A stretch of DNA of 64,000 nt from Sorangium aterium (GTDB lineage: Bacteria; Myxococcota_A; Polyangia; Polyangiales; Polyangiaceae): the NCBI RefSeq assembly GCF_028368935.1, contig NZ_JAQNDK010000001.1, positions 1,984,001 through 2,048,000 on the forward strand, given 5' to 3'. The notes under the pieces are model-generated. The model saw only the letters and a program-made list of their open reading frames with translations, had not been told where the DNA came from and did no database searches. Positions 44,309 through 52,647 of this stretch are shown in pieces (the stretch's first letter is position 1; each line of letters opens with the position of its first letter). The position numbers and the translations under genes were made by a program.

Positions 44309-45343
44309 TCAGAACGGCGTGTCGCCTTCGTCCGGAACGATGATCGACTTCAGCGCGCCGTCCTGGCAATCCGCCTGCAGGCGGAAGCCCTTTTCGGCCT
44401 CGGACAGGTCGAACCGGTGGGTGACGATCGACTCGACGTCCACGGCCCCCTCGGCGACCAGGCGGATCGCCCGCGGGTACACGTGCCCCATGCGGCGGGA
44501 GAACTTGATCTTCAGCCCCTTGCGGCGGCACAGCGCCGCCGGCAGCGCGTAGCGGTCGCCGTCGGGGATGCCCGCCAGCAGGATCCGCCCGCCGATGCGC
44601 GCGGCCTCGGCCGCGTGGTGGAAGCCCTCGGGCGAGTTCGTCGCCTCGAGCACGAGGTCGACGCCCCGGCCGCCCGTCCACTCCGCGACGGCCGCGAAGC
44701 TCGGCGCCACGTCGTGCGCGCCCAGCCGGCGCGCGGCCTCGGCCCTGTACGCGACGGGGTCGACCGCGAAGACGCGCGCGACGCCGGCCAGGCGCGCGAG
44801 CTGGACAAGGCACAGGCCGATCGGCCCGCACCCCAGCACCACCACCGTCTCCTGCAGGTGGGGCCGCGCCAGGTCGATCGCGTGGACGGCGACGCCCAGC
44901 GGCTCCAGCATCACGGCCTTTCGCACCGAGAAGCCGCGGGGGACCGGCACGACCTGGTCGGGGCGCACCGCCAGCCGCTCCGCCATGCCGCCGTGGAGCG
45001 GCGGCGCGCCCAGGAACTCCACGTGCGGGCACAGGTTCACGTGGCCGCGGTGGCACCACTCGCAGCGGCCGCAGGCGTGCGCGGGGTCGACGGCGACGAG
45101 CTGCCCCCTCGAGAGGCCGAGCTCCGGGTGGTCGTCGACGACCCAGCCGGCGAACTCGTGCCCTGGCACGAAGGGGTCCCGGACCTGCGCCGCGCCGATC
45201 CCGCCCTCCAGGTAGTAGTGCAGATCGCTGCCGCAGATCCCGCAGCCCGCGACCTGGATCGTCACCATGCCCTCGCGCGGCCGCGGAGGTTCGACCTCGC
45301 CGAGCCGCACATCGCGGATGCCGTGAATGAAGGTTGCGCGCAC
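44309..45343 (-). CDS. Zinc-dependent polyol/alcohol dehydrogenase (MDR family)
   Basis: A 344-residue medium-chain dehydrogenase. Catalytic zinc residues lie in GCGICGSDLHYY and PGHEFAG. The structural zinc loop CGRCEWCHRGHVNLC has all four Cys. The Rossmann loop is VLGCGPIGL with a downstream Asp (FAVDP) that suggests NAD. The overall layout is that of L-iditol/sorbitol/xylitol dehydrogenases. The start is a GTG at 45343, with GGGAG upstream; the longer frame is not conserved. It is divergent from xylulokinase, which fits oxidation of xylitol or arabitol to xylulose followed by phosphorylation. Confidence 0.88.
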   Translation of the reverse strand: MRATFIHGIRDVRLGEVEPPRPREGMVTIQVAGCGICGSDLHYYLEGGIGAAQVRDPFVPGHEFAGWVVDDHPELGLSRGQLVAVDPAHACGRCEWCHRGHVNLCPHVEFLGAPPLHGGMAERLAVRPDQVVPVPRGFSVRKAVMLEPLGVAVHAIDLARPHLQETVVVLGCGPIGLCLVQLARLAGVARVFAVDPVAYRAEAARRLGAHDVAPSFAAVAEWTGGRGVDLVLEATNSPEGFHHAAEAARIGGRILLAGIPDGDRYALPAALCRRKGLKIKFSRRMGHVYPRAIRLVAEGAVDVESIVTHRFDLSEAEKGFRLQADCQDGALKSIIVPDEGDTPF

Positions 45344-45420
45344 CGTTCCAGACTCCCTTTCAAGACGCCGCCGGCTCCCCGGCAGGGCCGCGCTGGACGA
45401 TTGTGCCGGCGCGATTCCGT

Positions 45421-45451
45421 ACTGTAGTCTGCGCCGGTGATCGCTTGTCAA
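45421..45451 (-). promoter_or_regulatory. Possible promoter of the polyol dehydrogenase gene
   Basis: On the minus strand TTGACA (45446-45451) and TACAGT (45421-45426) are separated by 19 bp, slightly more than ideal, about 78 bp before the GTG start. It lies in the 136-bp gap shared with the divergent xylulokinase gene, so regulation of both genes from here is possible. Confidence 0.35.
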
Positions 45452-45479
45452 TCCTGCGTTCCGGGGCGCTGACGGCGCC

Positions 45480-46997
45480 ATGCGGGCCGACCTCGTCCTC
45501 GGCATCGACCTGAGCACCACCGCCGCCAAGGCGGCGGCCTTCGACGTCCAGGGGCGCTTGCACGCCGCCGGCCGCGCGCCGCTCTCGCTGGCCCGGCCGG
45601 CTCCTGAGCGATTCGAGCAGGATCCCCGGGACTGGTGGGCCGCCCTGTGCCAGGCGGTCGCCGGCGTCACCGCCGCGGTGGACCCGGGCCGCATCGCGGG
45701 CCTCTCCATCGCGCACCAGCGCGAGACCTTCGCCTGCCTCGGTCCCGACGGCGAGCCGCTCCGCCCCGCCATGCTCTGGCTGGACGGCCGCGCGCGGGGG
45801 CACCTCGGCGCCTTGATCGACCGCATCGGGCAAGACCGCCTGAGGGCGCTGTCCGGCAAGGCCGCGGACTTCGGCCCGGCGCTGCCCAAGATCGCCTGGC
45901 TGGCCAGCGAGGAGCCGGAGACCCACCGCCGCACCGCCCTCTTCTGCGACGTGCAGGCCTACCTCGTGCAGGCGCTGACCGGGCGCGCCCGCACCAGCTG
46001 GGCGAGCGCCGATCCGCTCGCGCTCTTCGACATCGGCGCGCACCGCTGGTCCGAGGAGCTCTGCGCCGCCGCCGGCATCACGCCCGACCGGCTGCCGGAG
46101 GCGCTCCCTCCCGGCGCGCCGCTCGGCGCGGTGTCCGCGGCCGCAGCGGCGGCGACCGGGCTGCGCGAGGGCACGCCGGTGCTGGCTGGCGGCGGCGATG
46201 GCCAGATGGCCGGGCTCGGCGTCGATGCCCTGGACCCGCGGCGCGCCTACCTGAACCTCGGCACGGCGGTGGTCTTCGGCGTCTTTTCCCCGGAGCCGCG
46301 GCAGGACCCGGCGTGGCGGACCATGACCAGCGCCTCCGGCCGCGGCTACGTGCTGGAGAGCAGCCTGCGCAGCGGGGCGCTGCTCTCGGACTGGTACCTG
46401 CGCCGCCAGCTGGGCGTCGATCCGCGCGACGGCGCCGCGATGGCCGCGCTCGAGGCCGAGGCGGCGTCGCTGCCGCCCGGCAGCGGCGGCCTGCTGCTCT
46501 TGCCCTACTGGGAGGGCGCCATGAACCCCCACTGGGATCCCGACGCCCGCGGCGCGATCCTGGGCCTCACGGACGCGCACGGGCGCGGCCACGTTTACCG
46601 CGCCCTGATCGAGGGCGTCGCGCTGGAGCAGGCGCTGGTGCTGGACCTGATGCGGGGCGCGGCGGGGATCGAGGTCGCGGAGTTCGCCGCGGTCGGCGGC
46701 GTGGCCGCGAGCGACCTCTGGTGCGCCGTGATGGCCGATGCGACGGGCGTCGCCATCCAGCGGTCCGAGACGGTCGAGGCCGCCTGTCTGGGCGCCGCCA
46801 TGTGCGCGGCCGCCGGCGCCGGGCTGGCCGGGAGCATCGAGGCGGCCGCGAAGGCGATGCGCGGGAGCGCCACGGCGACGTTCCATCCCGATCCCGCGCG
46901 CCGGGAACGCTACGCGGCGCTGCTGGGGATCTACCGGGACATGTATCCGCAGCTCTCGGGGCTCCTGCGCCGCCTCTCGGCCTTCACGAGGGCGTAG
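45480..46997 (+). CDS. xylB: Xylulokinase-like FGGY sugar kinase
   Basis: A 505-residue two-domain ATP-dependent kinase of the FGGY family. The N-terminal phosphate loop is LVLGIDLSTTAAKAAAFD. Xylulokinase-type substrate motifs are GLSIAHQRETF and PAMLWLDGRA. The second domain has LAGGGDGQMAGLG and the C-terminal adenosine motif AVGGVAASDLWCAVMADATG. The residue pattern fits D-xylulose better than glycerol or ribulose, but the substrate cannot be proved from sequence. It is divergent from a polyol dehydrogenase that could supply xylulose. Confidence 0.88.
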   Translation: MRADLVLGIDLSTTAAKAAAFDVQGRLHAAGRAPLSLARPAPERFEQDPRDWWAALCQAVAGVTAAVDPGRIAGLSIAHQRETFACLGPDGEPLRPAMLWLDGRARGHLGALIDRIGQDRLRALSGKAADFGPALPKIAWLASEEPETHRRTALFCDVQAYLVQALTGRARTSWASADPLALFDIGAHRWSEELCAAAGITPDRLPEALPPGAPLGAVSAAAAAATGLREGTPVLAGGGDGQMAGLGVDALDPRRAYLNLGTAVVFGVFSPEPRQDPAWRTMTSASGRGYVLESSLRSGALLSDWYLRRQLGVDPRDGAAMAALEAEAASLPPGSGGLLLLPYWEGAMNPHWDPDARGAILGLTDAHGRGHVYRALIEGVALEQALVLDLMRGAAGIEVAEFAAVGGVAASDLWCAVMADATGVAIQRSETVEAACLGAAMCAAAGAGLAGSIEAAAKAMRGSATATFHPDPARRERYAALLGIYRDMYPQLSGLLRRLSAFTRA

Positions 46998-47088
46998 GCG
47001 CACGAGCGAGGTCGAGCTTTCACGGAAGGCGTCGTGATCAGGATCCTACCGATCCGACGACGGTTGGAAGGACCTGGCCGACGTCTCC

Positions 47089-48453
47089 TCAGTGCGCTGT
47101 CGGATCGTTGACGCGCCCCGCGAAGAGGAGCGCCCCCGTCGGCAGATCGCTGATGAAGAAGAAGAACGGCCGGTCCAGCACGATCTCCGCGGGCTCCGGG
47201 AAGAAGCCCGCGCCCGTGGCGGCGATGAGGACTGCCGTCGCCGCCGCGGCTTTGGTCCCGGCCTCGTCCACGTCGATGACCGCCTTGTGGATGACGTCCT
47301 GGATCTGGACCCCTCCACCCGGAATGATGCCCGAGAAGTCGGCGCTGGGGCCAAAGGCGACGCCCATGCCGAGATCCACGAGCGCCTTCTTGAGAGAGGC
47401 CGAGGTGCCGAACGAGAACTTTGGCATCGTGATATCGACCGACCGCGACTGCGTCGAGGCGATGATCGTCTCGAGCCCCGCGCCGTCGAGCGACTCCGCC
47501 AGCGCGTCCGCGTTCCCCTCGGCAGGCAGGACGAGGAACATCGAGACGGGGGTGCCCGCATAAGGGATCTCCACCGCTTCCCAGCCGTCGCCGGCGCCGT
47601 AGCGCGTCTCCTGTGTGCCGTGCATCATCTGGGCGGTGACGCTCGTGCCGTCGCCGCGCTGGAACGCGCCGGGCTTGGTCGCGCCCTCGCTGAACGGCGT
47701 GTGCCACGCGGCGTCGAAGTAGATGGCGTTGGTGAGCACGACGCGCGTCTCCGGGGTCACGTTGTTGTCGAGGAGCTTCGGAATCATGCCCTCCGTCTGG
47801 TCCTTCACCCACGCGTTGATGAGGTCCTCTGCCTCCTTCGGGGCATCGAAGTCGGCGAGCCGCACGCGCGCGCCGTAGCTCTCGCCGAGCACCTTCAAGA
47901 ACGGCTGTTCGAGCGCGAGATCGACGTGCGACCAGATGGCGTTGGCCGTGTGGAGACGGAACCCGCCTCCCTCGACGTTGCTCGAGCCCTCGGCGCGCTT
48001 GTGGAGCTCGAGATCCACGTAGTTGAACGCCGGGTGCAGCCGCTGCTGCGGGAGCTCGAACCGCATCGTCGCGGCCATCGCCTGCTCCGTGGTGGTCCGC
48101 GCGCCCGCGTACGTCATCGCGAGCGCCGTCGAGATGCTGTAAGGCGAGTAGACGACGTTCCCGTTCGCGCTGGGGAGCACGCGGCCGAGGTCGAGCGCGA
48201 AGCTCGCGTTGTTGCGCGTCAGCAACACCTGATCCTCCTCCGAGACGACCGGGCTCTCGATCCGCGCCGCGTCCGAGGGCAGCACGCATCCAGCCTTCTT
48301 CTCGAAGCACTCGACGGCCCCGCCGTCGCCTCCCTGGCCCGAGCCGCCCTCTCCCTGGTCCGGGCCACCGCCGCCGGTGCCGCCTCCATCGTTCGAGCTG
48401 CACCCCGCGAGAGCCGACATGAGCACGGTCGCCAAGATAATTGATGTTCTCAT
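47089..48453 (-). CDS. Serpin-family protease inhibitor, lipoprotein
   Basis: A 454-residue exported serpin. The lipobox is ALAGC18, followed by a Gly-rich linker (about residues 22-45) and then the full serpin fold (about 60-454). Diagnostic segments are NVVYSPYSISTALAMTYAGA, LTNAIYFDAAWHTPF, IPYAGTPVSMFLVLP and the C-terminal RPFFFFISDLPTGALLFAGRV (split at 20). The reactive-centre loop hinge DEAGTKAAAATAV has the small residues of an inhibitory serpin. Counting from the hinge Glu397 puts P1 at Thr413 (AAT-G). That suggests inhibition of elastase/subtilisin- or cysteine-type proteases. The start ATG is at 48453. It may protect the cell from its own or prey proteases. Confidence 0.92.
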   Translation of the reverse strand: MRTSIILATVLMSALAGCSSNDGGGTGGGGPDQGEGGSGQGGDGGAVECFEKKAGCVLPSDAARIESPVVSEEDQVLLTRNNASFALDLGRVLPSANGNVVYSPYSISTALAMTYAGARTTTEQAMAATMRFELPQQRLHPAFNYVDLELHKRAEGSSNVEGGGFRLHTANAIWSHVDLALEQPFLKVLGESYGARVRLADFDAPKEAEDLINAWVKDQTEGMIPKLLDNNVTPETRVVLTNAIYFDAAWHTPFSEGATKPGAFQRGDGTSVTAQMMHGTQETRYGAGDGWEAVEIPYAGTPVSMFLVLPAEGNADALAESLDGAGLETIIASTQSRSVDITMPKFSFGTSASLKKALVDLGMGVAFGPSADFSGIIPGGGVQIQDVIHKAVIDVDEAGTKAAAATAVLIAATGAGFFPEPAEIVLDRPFFFFISDLPTGALLFAGRVNDPTAH

Positions 48454-48748
48454 GATGCCAGGGATTAGCAGCCTGCGTGCCAGAGCGCCTTTTGCGCCGA
48501 AAATCGCATGTTGGTCCCGGCGACACGCGTGCAGCCGGCAAGTCTGGAGCAGATTGTGCCAAGATGAGCCGTACGCGGTGCTCACCGGCGAGCTGGGAGG
48601 GGCCGGTGATGGCGCAACCGATGGATCGGCGGGGTCGATGTGCCTGTGCTTCTTGCCAGACCCGCGGTGTGCTGGAAGGGCCGTGCAGCAGGAGCGGGTT
48701 GCGCCGAGGTGCGCCACGGACCATCCTTCGGGCCGAAGCGCGAGGCAC

Positions 48749-49150
48749 ATGAAGATGGACGAGAGCGCAGGAGAACCGACTGGCACGCGCTCGGCGCGGA
48801 TCGATCGCGGCGATGTATTCTGGATAGGGCCGGACGACTCGCGGGGGCCTGTCCCGAGCTACTCCCATCCCCATGTGGTGGTCCAGGACGACGTCTTCAA
48901 CCACTCGCGCATCACGACCGTGGTCGTGTGCGCGCTGACGTCGAACTTGCACCGGGCGAACGAGCCTGGGAATGTCCTGCTCGATGTGGGCGAAGGGAAC
49001 CTCCCCAGGCAGAGCGTCGTGGTCGTGTCGCAGATCTCCTCGGTCGAGAAGGCCCGCCTTGGCGAGCGGATCGGGTCGCTGTCCGACGCACGGGTGGATC
49101 AGATCCTCGCCGGCCTGCGCTTCCAGCAGGCGTCGTTCTTCAGGCGGTAG
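48749..49150 (+). CDS. PemK/MazF-family toxin-like protein
   Basis: A 133-residue protein of the MazF/PemK ribonuclease family, which cleaves mRNA or tRNA at short motifs. The conserved start IDRGDVFWIGPD, the PHVVVQDDVFNHSRITTVVVCALTSN core (split at 20) and the late QSVVVVSQISSVEKARLG are all present. No small antitoxin frame was seen within 300 bp on either side: the upstream 295 bp hold no obvious coding frame, and the next gene is a HEAT-repeat protein 82 bp away. Its antitoxin may be elsewhere or it may be a solo or regulatory member. ATG 48749 was chosen; an ATG at 48755 is also possible. Confidence 0.8.
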   Translation: MKMDESAGEPTGTRSARIDRGDVFWIGPDDSRGPVPSYSHPHVVVQDDVFNHSRITTVVVCALTSNLHRANEPGNVLLDVGEGNLPRQSVVVVSQISSVEKARLGERIGSLSDARVDQILAGLRFQQASFFRR

Positions 49151-49232
49151 CGAGCAGATGCACCTCGTGGGGCAGGTCGACTTCACCGAGGCAGCGACGT
49201 TGGACGAGCGCGGTTTCTTTGGAGGAGGATGA

Positions 49233-49961
49233 ATGCCTCACCACGGTGATCCGGAGGACGTCTTCAAGACGGCGCTTGCCCAGGATCGGGCGCGAATCGA
49301 TGCGGCGATCGAGCGTCTCTCGGGGGAAGAGCCGAAGCCCGAGCGGTTCCTGCTCGCGCTCGCCGGGGCGTGGGGCCGCCCGGTTTCATGTCTGAAGTGG
49401 CTGCCGCCGGTCGCCCCGACCGAGCGTGGCGTGAAGAGCGCGGCCCGCTGGATACATGCATCCAATCCAAACGTCCAGCGAACCGCCCTCGCCGCCCTCG
49501 CGAGAGCCGGGGTGGCTGCGCGTCCTGTCCTGAGTACGGTCGCCGACGCCCTCACGAGCAAGGAGCCCACCGTTCGGATCGCCGCGGCCCGCGTGCTCGC
49601 GCGCGCTGCGCCGTGTCCCGAGCAGGCTCCGGCGCTCCGCCGTGCGCTCTCCGACGAGCTCTTCACCGTGCGCTGGCTGGCGGTGGAGGCGCTCGCGCGC
49701 AGCGGCGATGACCATCCGCTGGCGCCGGTCCTTGCGGCGTCACGTCCACGGCTCGACGCTCGGCTCGCCCCCTATCAGCTCGAGGGCTGGTTGCGCGCGG
49801 TCGCCGCCCTTGGACGGGATGCGTCCGCGCTGTTGCCCGAGATGAACGAGCTCCTGGACCGAACCTCCCGGCTCAGCCAAAGCGACACCTGGTGGAATGA
49901 ATCGAGATTCACGCTCGAGCGACTCGTACGGGAGCTTCGTGCGACCCAGGGTGAACCCTGA
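49233..49961 (+). CDS. HEAT-repeat protein
   Basis: A 242-residue all-helical protein. The ATG at 49233 sits 7 bp after GGAGGAGG. From about residue 70, HEAT/PBS-lyase-like helical pairs recur (NVQRTALAALARAG, EPTVRIAAARVLARAA, LFTVRWLAVEALARSG). Such repeats form a curved scaffold for protein contacts. No catalytic residue is evident and no partner can be named. It is 82 bp after the MazF-like gene on the same strand. Confidence 0.75.
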   Translation: MPHHGDPEDVFKTALAQDRARIDAAIERLSGEEPKPERFLLALAGAWGRPVSCLKWLPPVAPTERGVKSAARWIHASNPNVQRTALAALARAGVAARPVLSTVADALTSKEPTVRIAAARVLARAAPCPEQAPALRRALSDELFTVRWLAVEALARSGDDHPLAPVLAASRPRLDARLAPYQLEGWLRAVAALGRDASALLPEMNELLDRTSRLSQSDTWWNESRFTLERLVRELRATQGEP

Positions 49962-50023
49962 ACGGGTTCATCTCCCGCACACGCGAGGCCATGCCAGCGC
50001 CTCCGTCCATGGACGACATGACC

Positions 50024-51346
50024 ATGAGCCGACGACCGAGCGCCTGCCTGCGGACCGCCGTACTCGCGCTCTCCGCTGCCGGTTGCGGCGGCGTGGCGGG
50101 GACCTCCGCCGCCAACATGCCCTGCCCGCCCCCCACATCGCCTCCGGCGGCCTCGTCGGCCGATTCCGGCGGCAAGCCTGGCCGCACGAAGCTCGGCGTC
50201 GCCCTCGTCCCCTGGATCCCAGACGCCGCCGGCGATGGCTTCGCGTCCCTGCGAAAGATGATCGAGGACGCGTTCGAATCGCAGCATGCTGCGATCGATC
50301 TCGAGCTGCGCCTCGTCAAGTCCGACGACAGCTACCACAATCCGGTGCGCCTCGCCGGATGGCTCGCGTCCGGTCGCTACGATCTCGTCGAGATCGACAC
50401 CATGGTGCTGGGGGATCTGATCGACGCGGACGTCCTCGAGCCGTGGCCTTCCGTGCCGGAGCGCGACTACCTCGCCGCAGCGAGGGCAGGCAGCACCGAG
50501 ATCGACGGAAGCGGCAAGCCCGCCTGGTGGGGTGTCCCCCATCTCACCTGCGGGTTCTTCCTGGTCACGAGATCCGAGAAGCTCGATGCCGCTTCCAGCA
50601 TCACCGGCCTCGTGAAGGCCGCGCGCGAGAGCGGGAAGCCCCTGCTCGGGAACTTCGTGAGCAGCTGGGATCTACCCGCCCTCTACCTGGACGCGCGTGT
50701 CGACAACGGGCTCGATGCCACGAATCCAGCGGCCCTGAGCAATGCCCTGAAGCCGCCCCTTGACGCCGACAGCACAGCGGCGCTCAAGCAGCTCGCCGAG
50801 CTCTGTCGGCAGGGTGACAACAATCCATGCATCGACGGCACGTACGACGAGACGCAGGATGCTCCGGTCGAGGAGTTCGTGAAGGGCCGCGCGATCGGGT
50901 ACTGGGGATTCAGCGAGCGCCTGCATCGGACCGTCGCGCTCATGAAGGCTCGGGGCATGCCCGTCGCGGGGCTGCGTGTGTCGACGATCCCGCTCGGGAC
51001 CAGCGCCACGCCCCTCCTGTTCACCGACGCCTTCGTGCGGCGAAAGGGATGCTCCGGCGATTCAGCCTGCAATGCCGCGGCCGCCGCGTGGGCGGAGTTC
51101 ATCACCCGCGACGACGTGGTGCGCGATCTGCTCGTCTCCAGGGATGCCGGGCCGGCCGCGGTGCCGCGGTACCTGTTGCCGGCCACGAGCTCGGCGTTCC
51201 AGGCCGAGCCGATCGCCAGGGACGCCCTCTACGCGGAGCTCCGTCCTCTGGCCCAGTCGGGGAGATCCTTTCCGTCGCACGCGTCGATGTACGAGCGGCG
51301 GGGCGCGCTCGTGCACCTGATCGAGACCCAGCTCGCGGCGCGCTGA
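50024..51346 (+). CDS. Thiaminase-I-like lipoprotein with periplasmic-binding fold
   Basis: A 440-residue exported protein with a lipobox at LSAAGC. The mature part has the layout of a periplasmic binding protein (TKLGVALVPWIPDA, then YDLVEIDTMVLGDLID). It also has WWGVPHLTCGFFLVTRSEKL, which resembles the thiaminase I segment VP-x-x-x-C that bears the catalytic Cys (here Cys176). Thiaminase I exchanges the thiazole of thiamine for another base and is secreted. If the Cys is only coincidental, the protein is a solute-binding lipoprotein. Start ATG 50024 was chosen for the best signal peptide; 49991, 50009 and 50018 are alternatives. Confidence 0.65.
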   Translation: MSRRPSACLRTAVLALSAAGCGGVAGTSAANMPCPPPTSPPAASSADSGGKPGRTKLGVALVPWIPDAAGDGFASLRKMIEDAFESQHAAIDLELRLVKSDDSYHNPVRLAGWLASGRYDLVEIDTMVLGDLIDADVLEPWPSVPERDYLAAARAGSTEIDGSGKPAWWGVPHLTCGFFLVTRSEKLDAASSITGLVKAARESGKPLLGNFVSSWDLPALYLDARVDNGLDATNPAALSNALKPPLDADSTAALKQLAELCRQGDNNPCIDGTYDETQDAPVEEFVKGRAIGYWGFSERLHRTVALMKARGMPVAGLRVSTIPLGTSATPLLFTDAFVRRKGCSGDSACNAAAAAWAEFITRDDVVRDLLVSRDAGPAAVPRYLLPATSSAFQAEPIARDALYAELRPLAQSGRSFPSHASMYERRGALVHLIETQLAAR

Positions 51347-51499
51347 GAGCCATGTCGCTCGAGAGGCTGGCCGGCTCGCGGCGCGCGGGCCGAGCGGCTC
51401 CACGTCCCCCCTCGCCGTATCGCTCGATCAGCTGCGACGCGCGCCCGCCTCCCTCGGTCCCGCGCCCCGGCGAGGCCGCGCGGCGCGTCCCATTATTAG

Positions 51500-51532
51500 T
51501 TGCATTGACAAGCAAATACTTCGCGCTATGCT
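51500..51532 (+). promoter_or_regulatory. Promoter and operator-like palindrome of the marR-type gene
   Basis: TTGCATTGACAAGCAA (51500-51515) is an imperfect inverted repeat (TTGCAT/AAGCAA). It covers the -35 hexamer TTGACA (51505-51510). TATGCT (51527-51532) lies 16 bp downstream as -10. The same element recurs at 52049-52064 before the next gene, as expected for autoregulation by the MarR-family protein. Confidence 0.65.
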
Positions 51533-51540
51533 GGGCCATC

Positions 51541-52005
51541 ATGCGCGACCAGTTCACGGCCGAAGGGGGGATCGTCCTCGACAACGCGCTCAGCTACTGG
51601 GTGGCTCGCGTCTACCTCGCCTCCCGCGCCGCGATGTACCGGCGCTTCCGCGCGCACGGCGTCGAGATCACGCCCGAGCAATGGATGGTCCTCGTCCGCC
51701 TGTGGGAGCAGGAGGGCGTCACGCAGACGCACCTGGCCGAGCGCACCTTCCGGGACGTGCCCACGATGAGCCGGATCGTGGCGCTCATGGAGCGCGACGG
51801 GCTCGTCGAGCGCCGGCTCGACCCGACGGATCGGCGGGCGCGGCTCGTCTACCTCACCGCGCGCGGGCGAACGCTGCGCAAGACCCTGTCGGGCGAGGCC
51901 ATGGCCCTCGTGGACACGCTGCGCGCCGGCATCCCGGAGGAGGATCTCCTCACGACCCGGCGCACGCTGCAGCGCATCCTCGCGAACCTCGAGCCCGAGG
52001 GCTGA
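51541..52005 (+). CDS. MarR-family transcriptional regulator
   Basis: A 154-residue winged-helix dimeric regulator. The helix-turn-helix is VTQTHLAERTFRDVPTMSRI, and the wing is DPTDRRARLVYLTARGR, where the DxRxxR motif is diagnostic of MarR. The ATG at 51541 lies only 8 bp past the -10 box, so the mRNA may be leaderless. The shared operator in front of this gene and of the AhpD-like gene at 52081 suggests it represses both and is released by an oxidant or ligand; this is inference from site conservation. Confidence 0.88.
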   Translation: MRDQFTAEGGIVLDNALSYWVARVYLASRAAMYRRFRAHGVEITPEQWMVLVRLWEQEGVTQTHLAERTFRDVPTMSRIVALMERDGLVERRLDPTDRRARLVYLTARGRTLRKTLSGEAMALVDTLRAGIPEEDLLTTRRTLQRILANLEPEG

Positions 52006-52048
52006 AAGGATCACGGCCCTCCGCGCCGCCTTCTTCACGACCAATTAA

Positions 52049-52064
52049 TTGCATAGACAACCAA
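52049..52064 (+). promoter_or_regulatory. Second copy of the MarR operator-like element
   Basis: TTGCATAGACAACCAA differs from the element at 51500-51515 (TTGCATTGACAAGCAA) at two of 16 positions and stands 17 bp before the AhpD-like gene. The aligned flanking bases are also alike. It is the best candidate operator for coregulation with the MarR gene. Confidence 0.6.
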
Positions 52065-52080
52065 TTCAGGAGACACCCGC

Positions 52081-52620
52081 ATGAGCCAGACCGCTGCTTC
52101 CCCTCACTTCCCTGCGCACACGCTCGACACGGCGCCCGCGGCGGCCCGCCCCGCGCTGGAGCGGACCTCGCGGAAGTTCGGCTTCCTGCCGCTGCCCTCC
52201 GCGCGTTTCGCGACGTCGCCGCTCCTGGTGCGCGCCTTCGACGAGCTCCTCTCGGTCTTCGAGGGGGCCACGCTCTCGTCGGTCGAGCGCGAGGTCGTGG
52301 TGATGGTCGTCGCCGGCGAGAACGGCTGCGATCTCTGCCGCACGATGCACCGCGGGCTGCTCCTCCGCGCGGGGGCTTCCCCCGAGGTCGCCGCCGCGCT
52401 GTTCGAGCGAAGGCCTGCGCCCGACGCGCGCCTCCAGGCGCTCGCCTCGTTCACCGAGGCGACGCTGCGCGAGCGGGGAGAGGTGCCGGACGCCGATCTC
52501 GACGCCTTCCTCCGCGCGGGCTTCACCGCCGAGCAGGCCCTGGAGGTGATCGTCGGTATCGGCACCTACACGCTGTCGACGTTCGCGAACCGGATGACCC
52601 GCACCCACGCGCTGCGCTGA
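52081..52620 (+). CDS. Carboxymuconolactone-decarboxylase/AhpD-like protein
   Basis: A 179-residue all-helical protein of the AhpD/CMD superfamily. The redox motif is EN-GCDLCRTMH, with Glu80, Cys83, Cys86 and His90 (E-x2-C-x2-C-x3-H), the disulfide-forming centre of alkylhydroperoxidase D-like enzymes. GFLPLPSARFATSPLL at the front resembles peroxidase-related members. An AGGAG site lies at 52068-52072. Peroxide or hydroperoxide reduction is the likely role. The linked MarR gene and operator suggest induction by oxidants. Confidence 0.85.
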   Translation: MSQTAASPHFPAHTLDTAPAAARPALERTSRKFGFLPLPSARFATSPLLVRAFDELLSVFEGATLSSVEREVVVMVVAGENGCDLCRTMHRGLLLRAGASPEVAAALFERRPAPDARLQALASFTEATLRERGEVPDADLDAFLRAGFTAEQALEVIVGIGTYTLSTFANRMTRTHALR

Positions 52621-52647
52621 TCCGCGCAGAGGCGCGGGGCCGAAGGC

